Source: Pictodentalium vernedei (Eukaryota > Mollusca > Scaphopoda > Dentaliida > Dentaliidae). From it: a stretch of DNA of 64,000 nucleotides. The stretch spans positions 166,551,453 to 166,615,452 of the forward strand of contig CM062290.1 in the NCBI GenBank assembly GCA_031216915.1. Direction: 5' to 3'. Position 1 is the stretch's first letter. Each line of letters starts with the position of its first letter. Below, one piece after another: positions 20,651 to 31,669 of this stretch. The notes below the pieces were generated by a model. That model was given only the letters and a program-made list of their open reading frames with translations. It did no database searches and had not been told where the DNA came from. The translations under genes and the position numbers were made by a program.

Positions 20651-21336
20651 CTGCTTTTAAACCAGATATATATTTAGTATACTTAGGTGAGAACCCTCAT
20701 ATTTGGTAAACACACTTGGTATATCTTTTTTGAAAACCTCTGACTTGGTATATCTTATGAAATATGCATACTTGGTATACGCCATGGGTTAACTTGAAAA
20801 CTACGGTGTGGAGAAAAAGATGTGTCTTGATCTGATGGATCTCGGAGGTGACGGACACAGTCTGGAAAGACACTTTAAGCACAGATTTCAATGGAGATAC
20901 CATAGAGGGAAGGCAAAAGGGGATTTCCAGTTATAATACCGGGTCAAGTTTCTCTTGAGGAAGACTGATAGGGAAACAAGAAAAAATAGGACCTAGAAAA
21001 GAGCTTTTGGAAATGAGCTGTTCGCGTGTGTGACAGCTCAGCCCTTTAAAATAATTTGGGCTGTTCGAATGTTCGACAGTCCATTAACTGATTTTTAAAA
21101 GAAAAAAATGAATTTTAAAAAAAAAAAGATTTAAAGTAAATTAGCAATTTTTTAGGATTTGGAACTGAATGCTTAAATACAGAAAATGGCCATGTAAATT
21201 AACTGAAGAATGAAATTAAATTAAAGATCGGCCAGATTAATATATTTTCTATAAAGTTCCAAAATCCAGTAAATCACTCTTTCCCCGTATTTTTATAAGC
21301 AAAATGTAAGAGTAATTTAATTAAAACGGGGAAGAG
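20651..21336 (+). other. 3' untranslated region, hairpins and polypurine tract
   Basis: At 20709-20780 the phrase ACTTGGTATA recurs three times about 25-35 bp apart. At about 21020-21045 GAGCTGT and ACAGCTC can pair around 11 bases. At about 21059-21083 GGGCTGT and ACAGTCC form a second, near-identical hairpin, both with a TTCG next to the first arm. The tract AAAACGGGGAAGAG at 21323-21336 ends exactly at the 3' LTR and is the presumed plus-strand primer. Confidence 0.7.
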
Positions 21337-21660
21337 TGTTGTGAAATAGGGTAAGTGAAAACGTCCGCATTGCAGCGCTCCAGATTGGAATGGGTATTCC
21401 GGAGCAGGCCGAAGTGGTAACGGAGTTTAGCGGAAGAAAACGGAGTCAACTTCGGCAAGAAGCTGCAACTGCCCTTGGCACTTTGCTGACGAATACCGGA
21501 GGCGAAGTACTTCTTTACCCTGCGAAAGGTAACTTTTGACAGAAGTAAACAAACTCAGAGAAACCATTACAAGCCATCACTAACCACAGTGGTGAGTATT
21601 AATTACCTCGTCATTATAAGGTCATTGTAGCTTTTGATATTCTAAACCAATGTTACTTTA
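21337..21660 (+). repeat. 3' LTR (324 bp)
   Basis: The same length and ends as the 5' LTR, with about 13 substitutions and no indels. CCTT follows at 21661-21664 and completes the target duplication. The divergence of about 4% dates the insertion well before the internal gag duplication (about 0.5%). Confidence 0.95.
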
Positions 21661-22044
21661 CCTTGATAAAATGGGATGCGTGAACACACACGTCACTTCA
21701 GAATCTGAGGACAGCTGATGTTTATATTATCAAGATGCCTCCGATTCAGTTTCATTTTGAAGTTGCGGAATTACACCCGAAATGTCTGTTGCAATCATGA
21801 ATAAAGAATTTGCTGATAAACTGCCATTTTGGCTGTAATTTTGCAATTCGACTCAACAGAATATCAAAGCCATATATTTCAGTCACAACTGTTGGAAGAA
21901 TTTGGTCCTAAAAATTAACTCTTGAAAGCACAAATTCAAAGGAAAAAAAAATTTAAAAAAAGCAAAAAAAAATATCCAGACGTACTGACCCTATTTTTTT
22001 CTGCTATATAACCGGAACCAAACCATTAATTTTTTTTGGCCTAA

Positions 22045-22410
22045 GCCGCAATTGTTACCATGTTTGTAACTCAATCAACATTAAATGAGGATCGTTGGAA
22101 GAGGGGGTCCCAGTCATCATTTATGTGAAGTTTCAAACCATTTGGCCTTGTGGTTTCAGAGGAGAAGATTTTTGAAAATCCACCAACCAGCATCAAAGAA
22201 TGCCTCTGGAAGCCATGTTTTTTATCCGGCGGGAACAAAATGAGGATCATTTGTAGAGAACCTCCCATAGACCATTCCTGCCAAGTTTGGTTCACACCGG
22301 CTCAGCGGTTACAGAAAAGAAGATGAAAATGTGATAAATTTACGGACGCCGACAAGTGATGAGAAAAGCTCACATGGCCTTTTAGGCCAGGTGAGCTAAA
22401 AATGTTGACT
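22045..22410. repeat. Resumed 320-bp repeat unit ending in a Helitron-like hairpin
   Basis: The family of 4090-5325 continues here (GAGGATCGTTGGAAGAGGGG, CCACCAACCAGCATCAAAG, CCTCCCATAGACCATTCC) up to about 22330. The sequence GACGCCGACAAGTGATGAGA then leads to a hairpin with arms AGCTCACATGGCC and GGCCAGGTGAGCT (22368-22398), followed by CTAA. A 3' hairpin followed by CTRR is the hallmark of Helitron ends. The phrase is, from memory, widespread in bivalve transcripts and genomes. Confidence 0.6.
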
Positions 22411-22838
22411 GCTGCAACAGTCGACGGTTAGCTGACTAATTGAGACAACACTACTGAGAAGAGTCGAGGTCAGCTGGGGGGGGGGGGGGGGGGGGGGTGG
22501 AACCCCCGACTCATCATTTTGATCTGGAAGTGGGGGACAATAAAGGGGGTGAGATGGGGTGACAGACCTCCTAAATAATTCCAATCCCCTCCTCCCTTCC
22601 ATATGCAGGGTTGGGGCCAAAGTACTCATTACTTGTACTAGTAGTACTCAAGTACTGGTTTTAGAGAAAGTACTCATTACTCATACTGTTTCCAGCACTT
22701 TTACTCGTAATCATTACTCATTATAAATGATCAGTGACTAAATCGAAGTTATGACCACTTCAGAATTACTCATAATTCACCCTTCTATGGGAATGCACAA
22801 AGAATTTAACTGAATTTGGCTTATGTACTCCTTGATAT
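22411..22838. other. Unique spacer with a 22-bp poly-G tract
   Basis: No gene seen. A run of about 22 G lies at 22477-22498. A TACT/AGTACT-rich stretch (22620-22720, including ACTAGTAGTACTCAAGTACT) follows. Confidence 0.5.
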
Positions 22839-22869
<31 letters not shown>

Positions 22870-23107
22870 TTGATGTTTAAGGTCACATATTTATGCACAA
22901 TGGCTAATCATGACCGTGACAGTTTTACGGGTGGAGGAAGCCGGAGTATCCGGAGAGAACCACCGAGCAATGACGAGCAGCTGCCAGCTCCCCAACATCG
23001 GAACTCCGCACTGCAGCTCAGGCAGGGTTAGACTGGTTGAAGACATGCGTACCATCGACGTGCAGTACGCCTTAGTACACGGCGTCATCGTGCCCCCACG
23101 CGGGCAA
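22839..23107 (-). mobile_element. 5'-truncated SINE with 17-bp target duplication
   Basis: A closely related copy of the SINE at 557-924 (same ATGGCTAATCATGACC, GGAGGAAGCCGGAGTA and ATGCGTACCATCGACGTGCA phrases) with a (TTTA)n tail at 22839-22870. It lacks the tRNA head. The element is flanked by a perfect direct repeat TATGTACTCCTTGATAT (22822-22838 and 23108-23124), the mark of LINE-type target-primed insertion. Confidence 0.92.
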
Positions 23108-23124
23108 TATGTACTCCTTGATAT

Positions 23125-24371
23125 GCCATTGAAAATGTGCTCAGGTGCGCAGAGAAAAACTATACATATAACTGCACTGTTTAAATGAAGAGTTTGTAGG
23201 ACCTGAAAGGAAATGAGAGGAAGGAGTACCGGTAATAATCAAAGGGTCTTAATTAGGACTAGGGTGTTTTACAACCAATTGTTGAGGACATTTTGACCAA
23301 CTCTAGGGGACATTCTGGAAAATTATTGAGGATGTTTTGATTAACTCTTAAGGATTTTTCGACCTAGAAATTAGTGAATGTTCAGGGGTCCACAGTGGCC
23401 TCATTCCCAATGGAAAACAGGTAACCTTTTTCCCAATTTCAAATCCAAATTCCCAATTCAGGCCTAGCTTTGTACCGTAGGTCTTTGCTCCTACTCATCT
23501 TCGCCAGCCTGAAAGTGGAATAAAAAATAAGGTGGAATAATTTCACCCTCCTGACATTCAACTGATCGAGTGTTGAAATCTATCAAGATGGCCTAAAAAA
23601 TTCTGATTGCCTGCTTCCATTGGCAAGTCAGCACAATGCAGATATATGCACATCAGGGAAGCTAACCATAAACTGAAAAAATCCGCTATTTTTATTGCGG
23701 TCAGAATGACAAAGCCCAAACATTGAACACTTAGACATGTTTTAATGTTTGTGACTAATTGAGCTTAAAATAGTTGAAACATAAATTTGATATGGTTTGC
23801 AAGATCAGTTAGCTGATTATGAATGACCATAATATGGTATCAGGGAACTAAATATTTGAATTAGAGTTTTCCACCTTGAAATGTTGCACTTGGAAATGAT
23901 GCAATCTCTAAAAATAAACAGCCTTGGGAAAATATATTGTGTCAATAAACGTTTGAAACATTCTATTGACACCTTGCATTATTGTTGAATATTCCTGACA
24001 AAAAAGAGGGTAATTTCATGACTTCTGGATCTAAAAAATACTCTTTACTTTTTGTGTGTTTTTGTAGGGAATTCTTGAAAAATATGTGCATGTGACCGGT
24101 ACTTCTCTTTGTGTCAGTTTTTCACTCTTATTTGTTTCATGACCCCTTGTTCTCGGGTCAGAAAAAGTTGTTTGAAGGGCTATACTTGACAGAGATATTT
24201 GAATGCCAAAATTAAAGTGATGCAATCATTTTTTTGCAGGAATGTTATAATGGGCACCTACGGGAAAATATTTATTGCTGTGATACCTATCGGAAATGTT
24301 TTTTGGCTTCCAAACCAGATTCAATTATTATTTTGGGGGATTATTTCAAATCTAAAGGTTTATCTGGAAAT
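23125..24371. other. No gene recognised
   Basis: AT-rich DNA without a convincing coding region or repeat. A weak local repetition of a GAGGA(C/T)ATTTTGA(C/T)(C/T)AACTCT phrase occurs at 23280-23350. Confidence 0.4.
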
Positions 24372-24439
24372 GGGACGTTTCGGCCTCGAGACGATTCGGC
24401 CTCGAGACGTTTCGGCCCTGGACGTTTCGGCCTCCTATA

Positions 24440-24625
24440 TTAACAGTCAGTAGTGAAGGGAGGTTACCTCATCCATCAGGATAGATAATACAGGATATTA
24501 AGAGGTGTTAATTGATCAGTATTTTTCAGTTTAACAACCTAATAACCTCTACTATCTAACCTGCCGAATGAGATAATTTCCATCACTATTGACTGTTAAT
24601 ATGGATTAGGGAATTAACTGATTGA
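24440..24625. repeat. Inverted repeat inside the GACGTTTCGGCC element
   Basis: TATTAACAGTCAGTAGTG at 24438-24455 recurs inverted as CACTATTGACTGTTAATA at 24585-24602, with GAGGTTACCTCAT and ATGAGATAA phrases between. It may be a secondary terminus or a hairpin in the element. Confidence 0.45.
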
Positions 24626-25558
24626 CAACACACAGTTCGAATAGAATAGAAAGACCTCTTTATTACTGTCTCTAAGTATAATTAATACAACTTAAGCAGC
24701 AAAATTTTTAATAAAAAATGGAAATATTTACATCTCGCACCCAAAATGACATTATTTACAACAAATGGAAATATTTCCATTTCGCACCAAACTTACCACA
24801 ATTACGTTATAACTGTATGCAGAAATAAGTTATATAAAAACTAGCTATGGCTTTAGATGCTAAGGATATCCAAGTACAAGGCTAAGATATCAGACAAATT
24901 AAGGATTTCCAAAGCATCTTTTGACATAGCTAGGTTTTGTAGAACTTATCTCTGTATACAGTAATAACGGAACGAAAATGCAGTTTACCTTCATTTTATT
25001 GACAAGAAATACATTATTTACTACCTAAAAACTAAAAGAATGATTTTATTGCACCGAAGGACGTTTTGGGGCAAGCCCCTTTCGACCCTCGTTTGCAGTA
25101 TGGTATAATTCCATTAATTTGAGACAGTGTCATCTGCATCATGTTTGAGCGGTATATAGGCGGAAGAACATGGAAGTTGATGTTTCTTGTTGTTATTCTT
25201 CAGGCAAGTATAGTCGGCTGCTTGTGGTTTTATAGACAAGGTAGGACTTCATCGGCAAGTATAGTCTGCCTTGGGCTCTTTGCTGGCGTGTACGACTGAG
25301 GTGACTTGACAAGCGAAAGAAACCAATGGACCTTATTAACAAGGTGCCACCCAACCTGAACATTCCTGGTTCAGGTAACAGGCCTGCTATTTTCATTGGG
25401 TCGGGACATGCTGTGCGCTAAAGAAGCGCTTTACAAAAATTGGCCAAGAAATCGGGGTGCAGGACCAATGCTCGCCTCCCTGGGGGTGGACGCCCACCTC
25501 CAGGGATGGAGTGAAGGATGTGCTGAAGCCATAACGGTTATTGAAGTGCCATTATTTT

Positions 25559-25925
25559 TGGCAAATTTGGGGGGTTTTGTCGACTGTCGCATATTTCCTT
25601 GAGTTTAGGTATCAGAGTGCTATCTTTGAACCGTTCTAGGTTTCTGGTAGCTAGCATTGCGAGGCGGTCTTTGACGGTTGAGATTTTGGCCCTTTGGTGG
25701 AGAAGTTTGATAGGGGTGTCGTATGGGGCTTGGAGGGCTATTCTCAGTGCTTGGTTCTGGACTCTTTGGAGTTTGGCAATATTCGTCTTGTAGGTATCGG
25801 TCAGGACTAGGGCCCCATATTCAATTACTCATCGTATGAAGGCCTTGTACAACTTGAGTAATACAGTTTCATTTGCCCCTCAAGTGGTGTCCCTTAGCAT
25901 TTTGAGTAAGTTTATTCGTTTGGTA
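25559..25925 (-). pseudogene. LINE (non-LTR) reverse transcriptase C-terminal fragment
   Basis: Reading the minus strand from 25925 gives NLLKMLRDTT, LLKLYKAFIR, VIEYGALVL, KLQRVQNQALRIALQAPYDT, PIKLLHQRAKISTVKDRL and LATRNLERF. This is the familiar region after the RT catalytic core in jockey/CR1/I-type LINEs (the LYK..IRP.IEYG, LQRVQNRALR and L...A.I..L..RL motifs). Two in-frame stops replace conserved residues (TGA after DTT, where Trp is usual; TGA in the IRP box). No catalytic RT box or endonuclease is found nearby, so it is a dead fragment. Confidence 0.8.
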
Positions 25926-26586
25926 GCTCTCGTGGCTACATTATTTACAAACATTGAATACATTATTTATACACAAAAATATCTGAGCTCACTGTCGTCG
26001 GTAGATCAGAAGTCACCAAAGATACCACATCGTGAGTGCTGTATCAACACATACAAACAGTTCATCAATCACTTTTATTCCCAAAAGCTTCTATAAACAA
26101 ACTCAAAAAGTTCATCAGTAACTTTTAATCAGAAGCATCAAACAAAGTATCAAAAGACTAGTAGCAACAGTGACAGACAGCTGTGGCTTTTTGTTTTGTC
26201 AAAACGACACTTGCTGTGAAAATCTTGTATTTCATTTATTATGATGCGTCTTCAACATAGTGAACATACTTTATTTGTGCTTACAAATATTATAAAATAT
26301 AATTAATTCCTGCTTTATTTCGTGGATTTTTACGGATAAATTAAAATTCGATAAAGGAAAGTTCGTTTTTTTATTCAAAGACAGCCTTTTATGACCATAA
26401 GCATGAAGGAAATTAAATTCCAAAATATGTAAAAAATTTATAAAAATTCACTAAAACCCAGGACGTTTTGGCCCGATAGGCAGAACGTTTAGGCCCGATT
26501 GGAGGCCAAAACGTCCAGGCCGAAATGTCCAGGGCCGAAACGTCCTAAGGCCGAATTGTCAATAAACCGTTTATCTTGGAACCACA

Positions 26587-27395
26587 TAGTTCAGCGATCC
26601 GAATGTAGTGGCTACCCCTCTACGTTCAGATTCTTCCCATTCAATCCTACAGAAAAAGTTCCCATCAAGTTTTTATGGGAACTCAAAACTCGAAATTTGG
26701 GATATATAACAAGCTTTCGCCCTTATTACTGGCTGCAATCGATATTACACGTATTTCCTTACATTTGGGCAGAGTTTATTAATCCAAACTAGGTTTTATC
26801 CTTTAATTGTCGTCATTTGTGTACTCGTGAGGCGGCGACGGAGATTTCAAATCGGCCATGTGTTTGTTTAAATATAAAACAGTAAAAACAATAACCCGGT
26901 AATGGCGCCGAAACGAATAGACCTTTTCATCGATGCGGAATAGGAAATTCGATCGCAATTGTGCAGAATGGGTTTGATAATCTGCTCTGTGCGAATGCGA
27001 CCGAGTTTGATGACCTCTTCTGCGCGAATGAGATCGAGATTCTGATTCTGCACCGATGAAAAGGTCTATTCATTTCGGCGCCATTACCGGGTTATTGTTT
27101 TTACTGTTTTATATTTAAACAAACACATGGCCGATTTGAAATCTCCGTCGCCGCCTCACGAGTACACAAATGACGACAATTGAAGGATAAAACCTAGTTT
27201 GGATTAATAAACTCTGCCCAAATGTAAGGAAATACGTGTACTATCGATTGCAGCCAGTAATAACGGCGAAAGCTTGATATATATCCCAAATTTCGAGTTT
27301 TGAGTTCCCATAAAAACTTGATAGGAACTTTTTCTATAGGATTGAATGGGAAGAATCTGAACGTAGAGGGATAGCCACTACGTTCGGGTCGCCTA
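26587..27395. mobile_element. Mutator-like foldback element with about 340-bp inverted arms
   Basis: The left arm (26587-26937) and right arm (27060-27395) are inverted copies at about 96% by eye. The spacer of about 120 bp is rich in CGAATG/GATCGAGA phrases. The perfect 9-bp direct repeat GGAACCACA flanks it (26578-26586 and 27396-27404). The ends read TAGTTCAGCGATCCGAA and, inverted, TAGGCGACCCGAA. Long TIRs with a 9-bp duplication fit Mutator/MULE. Both arms can be read as the same peptide-like frame (FRFFPFNP..KVPIKFLWELKT), which is a by-product of symmetry. No transposase is present. Confidence 0.85.
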
Positions 27396-27404
27396 GGAAC
27401 CACA

Positions 27405-28380
27405 CACCTTATCGAACTGTTTTATTGTTTTGAAAAAATACATTTTTGTACAAATCCATAAACATTTTCCATTTTCAGCCTTTACAATGTGAGATTTCCC
27501 AATTTGAAGGGAGTCGAACCCTTTCCCACAAGAGGTGTGTGGACCCCCTAGACGTTTGTGTAATTTTTTTTGACAAGCACTGACTGAGTCTGAAGCAGCC
27601 ATCAATACATGGCATGAACTTCTTCAAAGAAAAAAGAGAGAGATGAATTTCTTCAAAGAAGAGAGAGATGAACTTCTTCAAAGAAGAGAGAGAGAGATCA
27701 ACTATCCATTACAATGCACCTTGTATTTAAAGCATTTGGAAACATTTTCGGTAATTCGCGACATGGAAATCGTTGCACGAAAATAGGTAAAGAGTAAAAT
27801 CACGTATCTAAATAAAAAATGTAGCCCATAAATCAACATTTCCATCAATTAACGTACTTCGGGGGCATTATTTTCACCCAGAATGAAGTTTTTTATTCTT
27901 ATGTATAATGAAGTGGTCTTGGTGTTCGCACTTTTGGCCTTCAGTTTTCGATATTCAGCCAACTTCGCTTCCATGACTTTTTTAACTTCAAAACTGAAAA
28001 ACGAAACACGTCGTCCTATCGGTGATACTAAAAGATGAAAGAAGGCGGGCAAAGAAGACCGTAGCAAAGATAATGGGAGTTAGTCTTTGTAAGACTGTGA
28101 CCCTGGGCCCACCTATGCTAGCATCATCTGGCAACAGGAAAGATATTAACGCCCACTTCATTTCACCTTATGTGGGTTAAATTGTGTTTATACCATGCAC
28201 ACCTATGTTATTACTTGTGAAAAGTCCGTATGTTATATTTTTGCTTTTAACCCCACCACCGATATAAAGCTTCTACGGCGGTTAAAACGTTTCCCATAGG
28301 AATTCCATTACAAAAATTTACACTTATAGTAGTACACTTCGCGATTTTTCATTGAAACATACGACGCTTCGGGGTACTAT
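27405..28380. other. No gene recognised; short purine-rich tandem repeat
   Basis: At 27617-27700 a unit of about 28 bp (CTTCTTCAAAGAAGAGAGAGATGAA) is repeated three times. The rest shows only short frames without recognisable protein character. Confidence 0.45.
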
Positions 28381-28384
28381 ATAG

Positions 28385-28600
28385 GCTATATAATTCGAAG
28401 TGTGAAGTCAGAAAACAGTTAGCAGTTAACAATTCAAATTGTCAAGTCGCGGATATTAGATGTTGTCAAGTCACGGATATTAGATGTGTCTTGACGATTC
28501 ACCCAGAGGTCATTTCGTACCTAGACAGTTCGTACCAACAATACTTTTCGTTCGCCTCATTATCTTGGGCGGGGAGAGCGAAACCGTTGAGAACACGACA
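28385..28600 (-). repeat. Inverted outlier copy of the 46.8-48.5 kb complex repeat
   Basis: Read on the minus strand it contains ACATCTAATATCCG.GACTTGACA twice, AATTGTTAACTGCTAACTG, GACGATTCACCCAGAGG in inverted sense and the GGTACGAAATG-type phrase. These are the same phrases in the same order as the array at 46840-48540, about 19 kb away. Short peptides seen at both places are products of this repeat. Confidence 0.8.
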
Positions 28601-28689
28601 CACGGAACGTCCAAATCACTAGGTACCAAACGACCAAAGGTGAAATGGAATGATATCGTTAATTCCATGGGTTTTGCGGAGTAGTCAGC

Positions 28690-31055
28690 CTCCTTACTTT
28701 TAACCCTTTACCCAGCCAAGCAAAACAAGTGGCTAGAAATAACTCCCACCCCGACCCGAGGTCCAAAGTAACTGTTCACTGCCCAATAAAACTACACACA
28801 CATGGATTTTATCAGAAAAGGCTCACCAAGCCATTTCTAATGGTATAAAAGTTTGTATGGTTTCATTGAACTGAGTCATTCAAATATTCAAAATTTCGGG
28901 CAGAGATGGAATAAAATCGGTTTTTAGGAGGAAGGGTTGTGTAGAGTAAAGAGCCGCCACCCTTTATCCAACAGTCAGGAAATTATCGTCTTTTCTTTTT
29001 GTGAACCTGAGAGGGTCTGTGAAAGCGGGGACTCGTGACATTCATGATAAGCGATAAGAGCAAAAGCAGCAGACACTGGGTGATTTATCGCAGTATATTT
29101 ATCAAAATTATTTGTCAATTTATATCAGCTTGGCTGTCGATTTTGAGTGAAGATTGAGAAGAATCTTATGAAAATTGCAAACATTTCTGGGCACACAAGC
29201 CTACATCTAACAGATACCTACCTACCACATGCAGCATTTGGATGAGAGTTTTCTAGAATTTTCAGTGTTTAGACTCAGATTAGGAAATCAGGTGGTGATG
29301 CACCCCAAGCTAGGCAGAAATCTTTGGGGAGGAGGTCAAACAGGGACCAGGAGGCATCAGATTGCTGGTAAATCGGAGATCAAGGGAGCTACTCGGATCT
29401 GTCGGGAAAGGAGCCCTTTGTGGGGAAGGGAGTAGCGAAAAGGAGGGAGTGGATGCGTTATAACCTGGTAGGGACAGGCGATGCTCTCGTGTCATGAGAG
29501 TGTCTTTCCCTTATATCATTGGAAGGATTCAATCCTTTGGAGGAGGGTCCCTCTTACTTCTTAGGGTACTAGGAGGAAGGGAAATTGTTGTTGCGCCCCG
29601 GGAGGGGTTTGTTTGATATATAGGATGGAGGGCGGCACCAAATGACCAGTTAATCTACGGTGGGGATGCTACTGTGGGTATATTTGGGAGGGAATCCCTT
29701 TATGGGACCGGAAGTAGCAAAATAGAAAGTGGGGTGCTACTTGTTGTTTCAAATGTCGCGGGAACATCTTTTCAACACAACATTGCGGGATACACTGTTT
29801 GGCGAGAGGGGCACTTTCGCTTATTTGGGAGGACCGCCAATTGGGTCAAACATTTTTTGGGAGCTGTAGCAACGACAGATCAAACCGGGCGGTATGTTCA
29901 GGGGTTTGAGTTTCGACTATCATTGCAGGGTGGTTTGCAGAGGTGTCGTTTTGAGGGGTATTGTTGGGAGTCCCACTGGAGGAGTATGAAAATGTATTGA
30001 TAGTTGGGTATTGTCGGAGTACAAATCAATGGTGTGATGCGCTATCGGGGTTTGGGTGGACAAGATGTTGCTCTCATAAACTGGGTGTGTGTCTGTGTCA
30101 TCTCGTGAGTTAAGAGGGAGTGGTCTGTGACGGGTGGTCCTGGTGGAACTATGCTCTCATGGATGGCGAAATTAAGGTTTCCCAGATTGGAATGGGTGTC
30201 AGCCGGTGAGAACATTGAGGACCAATCAATCTTATGGGATGGTATGTCCTGTATTACTGCCGGTGCATGAGTTGACGTTGGGGTGGAGGTCACAAGTACT
30301 GGGATGGGGTGGGGGGTCTCCTGCGAGCGGATGAGAGTACGTGATCACGGAGGATCGTATGGTTAATTGAGGTGCCATGTTGCAGCTGGTCAAGGGTGGC
30401 AGTAAACGACGTTGAGGGGGCTGTATCTTGTTCGGAGATACTGGGAATCGAGTTCAAGTTGTCCTTCTATATATGCGCGGGACTGCATACATCACTATTG
30501 GAGTTGGCACTTTCGGGTATGTCCCTGGAGGAGTGTGAAAGGTGTATGGAACGTTGAGACTTGTCGGGCGACAGGTCAATCTTTTCTTGGGTTTTGTGTG
30601 GAAACAATGTTAGTCATGCCCATCCCGCCATGTTTGGGATTCACAGGGGGGGGGGGGGGGGGGGATTCTATTCGCCTCTTGGGCTCAGGGTTATGTGTTT
30701 CAATTCGGGTGTGTAATTGTGAGAACGGCTCTTGGGTGTCAGGAGATTGCTGGGTATTGACCATAAATTCACAGTTTTGTCTAGCATCTGCAGTCTTGTA
30801 CTGGGAAAGCCCTTTTCTAACACTGACGTTGGTAATACGTGAGTTCCCTAATCACTCGCGCGGAAGCAGTATCGGCAGGAGTAACTAATTACGCCTAATC
30901 GAAACTTTTCAAACCAACGAGAGGAAAGGGAATCCTAAAGTAGGTTTATAGCTGTCGCTGGTGTAGATTTATTATACATCGGGCAGCACCGTCAATTTGC
31001 TCGGTCAAAATGGACGCGGGAATGGGGTTAAACTTCAGCAAAGTGGAAAGTAGGT
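28690..31055. other. No gene recognised; G-rich DNA with weak internal duplication
   Basis: The plus strand is rich in GGGAGG, GGGGT and TTGGG. Open frames of up to 158 codons occur (for example 29674-30000 and 30412-30888) but show no motif I recognise and are probably a consequence of low stop density. Phrases at 29960-30035 (GGAGGAGTATGAAAATGTATTG...TGTCGG.G..CAAATCAATG) and 30525-30590 (GGAGGAGTGTGAAAGGTGTATGG...TGTCGGGCGACAGGTCAAT) resemble each other and suggest an old duplication of about 570 bp. A 17-G run lies at 30647-30663. A TTAACCCTTTACCC end at 28700 resembles the TTAA-flanked MITE termini found elsewhere in the window. Confidence 0.4.
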
Positions 31056-31059
31056 AAAA

Positions 31060-31440
31060 AATTCACCAAGGGAGTGGAGATGAAATCTTTCAGCGTGGAG
31101 CTGGGAGGGTCTATTTGGTATTTACGGGTCTGTGTCTTGTAAAGGAGTGAGTAAACTTTGTGAGTTGTGGTAAAAGCACTCCATTCAATGTGGAGCTGGA
31201 AGGAAATATTTGGTGTTTATTGGGGTGTGTGTCTTGTAAAGTAGTGAGTAAATTTTGTGTTTTAGGGTAAACATCACTACAATCAGCATGGGGCTGGGAG
31301 GAAAAGAAGTGAGAAAACGTTGAGTTTTAGGGTAAAAAACACTACAGTATGCACTAGGAGGTACCGGGTACTGGATCAACACTTTGGATTTGGAGTGTAA
31401 GACAGACAAACTTTTCATCTTGTAAAGTAGTGAGAAAATG
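31060..31440. repeat. Degenerate tandem repeat of about 110 bp, three to four units
   Basis: The phrases TGGAGCTGG(G/A)AGG, TTTGGT(A/G)TTTA, GTGTCTTGTAAAG(G/T)AGTGAGTAAA(C/T)TTTGTG and GGTAAAA(G/A)CACT recur in the same order three times, and a fourth, shorter unit follows after 31290. It shares AGTGAGAAAATGTG with the sequence at 31420-31440. Confidence 0.75.
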
Positions 31441-31669
31441 TGTTCGGATGACAGGACTCGGCTTATATTAGTGCTGGACTGAGATTTGGTGGGTTCTCAT
31501 AACTTCGCAACAAGGTGATTGGTTGATAAGTTTTCTGAGAAACAGGAGTGGATTCGTGTAATTGTCATGGGGTCACGATTATGTTGCAGTCGGAAAAGAT
31601 GCGACAAGTGAAGAAACAGTTTGAGTAAATTCATGCTAATGATCAATGGGTGACACCAATTATATATGC

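Larger units (their letters stand above)
6198..21660 (+). mobile_element. 15.5-kb Ty3/gypsy-type LTR retrotransposon with PHD and TatD modules
   Basis: Two 324-bp direct LTRs are flanked by a perfect 4-bp duplication CCTT (6194-6197 and 21661-21664). A TGG-type primer-binding site lies after the 5' LTR and a purine tract before the 3' LTR. Gene order is gag, nucleocapsid, protease, RT, RNase H, integrase, as in Ty3/gypsy (Metaviridae). Unusual additions are a helix-hairpin-helix domain at the Gag N terminus, a PHD finger at the integrase C terminus, and a post-pol ORF3 with a zinc finger and a TatD-like nuclease. An internal 2.1-kb gag duplication, several frameshifts and stops make this copy non-functional. 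LTR divergence is about 13 of 324 sites (4%). Confidence 0.95.
5326..22041. mobile_element. PIF/Harbinger-like TIR transposon, hosting the LTR element
   Basis: The left end starts GGCCAAAAAAATAATG and reads into a GGTTCCGGTTA phrase. The right end read inward on the minus strand starts GGCCAAAAAAAATTAATGG and reaches the same phrase, giving imperfect terminal inverted repeats of about 32 bp. Both ends are flanked by TAA (5323-5325 and 22042-22044), and the outside sequence is the 320-bp repeat family on both sides. A 3-bp TAA duplication with GGCC-type termini fits PIF/Harbinger. Without the nested LTR element (6198-21660 plus one CCTT) it is about 1.25 kb. No transposase is recognisable, so it is probably non-autonomous. 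Confidence 0.8.
24372..26562. mobile_element. Element bounded by clustered GACGTTTCGGCC motifs
   Basis: The left boundary holds four head-to-tail copies of GACG(T/A)TTCGGCC (24373-24432). The right boundary holds six copies in mixed orientation: GGACGTTTTGGCC and GAACGTTTAGGCC at 26461-26495, then GGCC(A/G)AAA(A/C/T)(C/T)GTCC forms at 26505-26560. This makes an inverted, subrepeat-built terminus around about 2.1 kb. Direct repeats GTTTATCTGGAA (24357) and GTTTATCTTGGAA (26569) lie just outside and may be a target duplication. The interior holds a decayed LINE fragment. The superfamily is not identifiable from termini alone. Confidence 0.55.

Noticed and set aside
26499..27403. A gene encoding the FRFFPFNP...WELKT peptide, seen on both strands
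   Set aside because: Both readings come from the two inverted arms of the foldback element.
28484..28684. Short conserved protein starting MCLDDSPRG, also at 48.4 kb
   Set aside because: Both readings lie in the same complex repeat in opposite orientation, so the similarity is due to the repeat and not to a gene.
29674..30888. Possible genes in the G-rich region
   Set aside because: Frames of 108-158 codons lack motifs, splice structure and consistent composition; low stop density in G-rich DNA explains them.
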